Assembly (NCBI GenBank): GCA_051418075.1
Contig: JBPRGG010000026.1
Span: 51,931 to 115,930 of the forward strand
Length of the DNA stretch: 64,000 bases
From: JBPRGG01 sp051418075
Lineage (GTDB): Bacteria; Bacteroidota; Bacteroidia; Cytophagales; Cyclobacteriaceae
Direction of reading: 5' to 3'
Each line of letters opens with the position of its first letter. Positions within the stretch are counted from its first letter, which is position 1. The position numbers and the translations under genes are program-made. Positions 63,156 through 64,000 of the stretch are shown piece after piece. Below the pieces are notes generated by a model. It searched no databases. It saw nothing but the letters and a program-made list of their open reading frames with translations, and had not been told where the DNA came from.

Positions 63156-63860
63156 ATGCGAAAAAACTGGTTAATTATTGCAATTATAATGCTTGGCTTC
63201 AATGTATTGCCCTGGCAAGGTATGGGACAACCCAATCAGGATAAATTGGGTGCCTGGTATATGTATTTCTGGAATAAAGACTTTGGCAAAAAAGGTTGGG
63301 GAGCTCAGGGGGATTATCAATTTCGAAACTGGAATTTTCTGGGTGATATGGAGCAACTTTTATTGAGAAGCGGGCTCACCTATCAACCGGTAGATTTTCC
63401 GATCAAGTTTACTTTGGGTTATGCCTTTATCAGTACTGGGACCTTCGGTAGTGAAACAGAAACTGTGACAGAGAACCGTATTTACCAGGAAGCTTTAATG
63501 CCACAAAAGGTAGGAAGCAGGTTGTATCTGGTGCATCGTTACAGGTTTGAACAACGCTGGGTGGAAGATCAGGATATGCGCACCCGTTGGCGTTATAATT
63601 TGTTTATTAACCTTCCTATCAACCAACCTGATCTGAAAAAGGGAGCCATTTATGTGGCCTTCTATAATGAGCTTTTTATTAACGGACAAAGAAAAATCGG
63701 GCCGGATAGAACTGTTGCATTGTTTGACCGCAACCGAACTTATGGGGCTTTAGGTTATAGTATAAAGACTAATTTAAGGGTGCAAGCTGGCATGATGCGG
63801 CAGACGACTGATAACTGGGCTAAAAATCAATTACAATTTAGTTTGCACCATAGTTTTTAA
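63156..63860 (+). CDS. DUF2490 outer-membrane beta-barrel-like protein
   Basis: This 234-residue exported protein has a signal peptide (LIIAIIMLGFNVLPWQGMGQ). Amphipathic strands follow, with GAWYMYFWNKDFGKKGWGAQ, FRNWNFLGDMEQLLLRSGL, YRFEQRWVED and RWRYNLFINLPIN matching DUF2490, a family of small outer-membrane proteins of unknown role. It ends QLQFSLHHSF as usual. A convergent transposase fragment overlaps its last 30 bases on the other strand. Confidence 0.86.
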   Translation: MRKNWLIIAIIMLGFNVLPWQGMGQPNQDKLGAWYMYFWNKDFGKKGWGAQGDYQFRNWNFLGDMEQLLLRSGLTYQPVDFPIKFTLGYAFISTGTFGSETETVTENRIYQEALMPQKVGSRLYLVHRYRFEQRWVEDQDMRTRWRYNLFINLPINQPDLKKGAIYVAFYNELFINGQRKIGPDRTVALFDRNRTYGALGYSIKTNLRVQAGMMRQTTDNWAKNQLQFSLHHSF

Positions 63861-63998
63861 GCTTCGCAAAGCAGCATCATGCCTTACTGCCACCCATGCA
63901 CTTTCTACAATGGCATTAAGTATTGCTTTGTTAGTTCTTGAAGTCATATTTCCAGTTCTAACTTTTTCGCCAGATGATTTAGTGGATGGCACAAAACC
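63831..63998 (-). pseudogene. C-terminal fragment of IS110-family transposase (continues past window)
   Basis: The minus-strand frame runs from 63998 (window edge) to the stop at 63831-63833 and reads GFVPSTKSSGEKVRTGNM, then TSRTNKAILNAIVESAWVAV. This is the Transposase_20 (PF02371) domain of the IS110/IS116 family, where GL-P-S-SSG and the AW helix are diagnostic. After RHDAALRSLK the family similarity stops and the frame runs into DUF2490 antisense. The usual 40-60 C-terminal residues are missing, so the copy looks truncated at this end. Confidence 0.75.
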
Positions 63999-64000
63999 AA

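Overview
The window looks like a chromosome segment from a gliding or T9SS-bearing member of the Bacteroidota, most like Cytophagales and relatives. The evidence is a gene with the gliding-motility C-terminal domain, a GldJ-like lipoprotein, a type A T9SS sorting domain, an arginine cluster built around the N-acyl-ornithine carbamoyltransferase typical of this phylum, many short 'SSC/TNC' lipoprotein signals, and a promoter of the TTG-N20-TAnnTTTG type. No rRNA, tRNA or CRISPR array was seen.

Layout. 1-6316: the 3' part of an ornithine aminotransferase, a lipoprotein, an O6-alkylguanine methyltransferase, a LytTR/LytS-type two-component pair and a GT35-like alpha-glucan phosphorylase homologue. 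6353-13869: a probable replication-origin neighbourhood. A 381-base AT-rich gap (8180-8560) holds about ten DnaA-box-like nonamers, and two perfect parS-like palindromes lie just upstream of mnmG (gidA). ybeY and an RsbW-like ATPase follow. 13883-31000: mainly housekeeping genes (a DUF4175 coiled-coil membrane protein, an oligopeptide-binding lipoprotein, exonuclease III, comF, gldJ, mfd, a haem-copper oxidase subunit III homologue, TauE/SafE, DnaJ-TPR, a 2H phosphoesterase). 31145-36702: a large secreted adhesin-like protein plus small enzymes.

36717-43889 is a minus-strand arginine operon. Read in transcription order it is GNAT acetyltransferase, argG, argC, argF' (N-acyl-ornithine carbamoyltransferase), argB, argE and argH, which together give the acylated-citrulline route. 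A clear promoter and a GC-rich, foldable leader of about 180 bases with mutually exclusive hairpins precede it. I consider this the best candidate for an undescribed regulatory element in the window.

44290-52114 shows signs of gene decay and insertion: a ClpP homologue lacking its N-terminus, a DUF421 gene with an in-frame TGA, copies of a CACAGAG-type repeat, a 166-bp MITE-like element with terminal inverted repeats, and the last ~60 codons of a MacB/FtsX-type permease. Genes for GH10 and GH29 glycoside hydrolases flank that last remnant. 54503-57976 encodes a T9SS-exported protein with a recent 528-bp internal tandem duplication. 58178-63004 is a co-directional glycosyltransferase/lipoprotein cluster. 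A DUF2490 gene follows, and the window ends in the C-terminal part of an IS110-family transposase.
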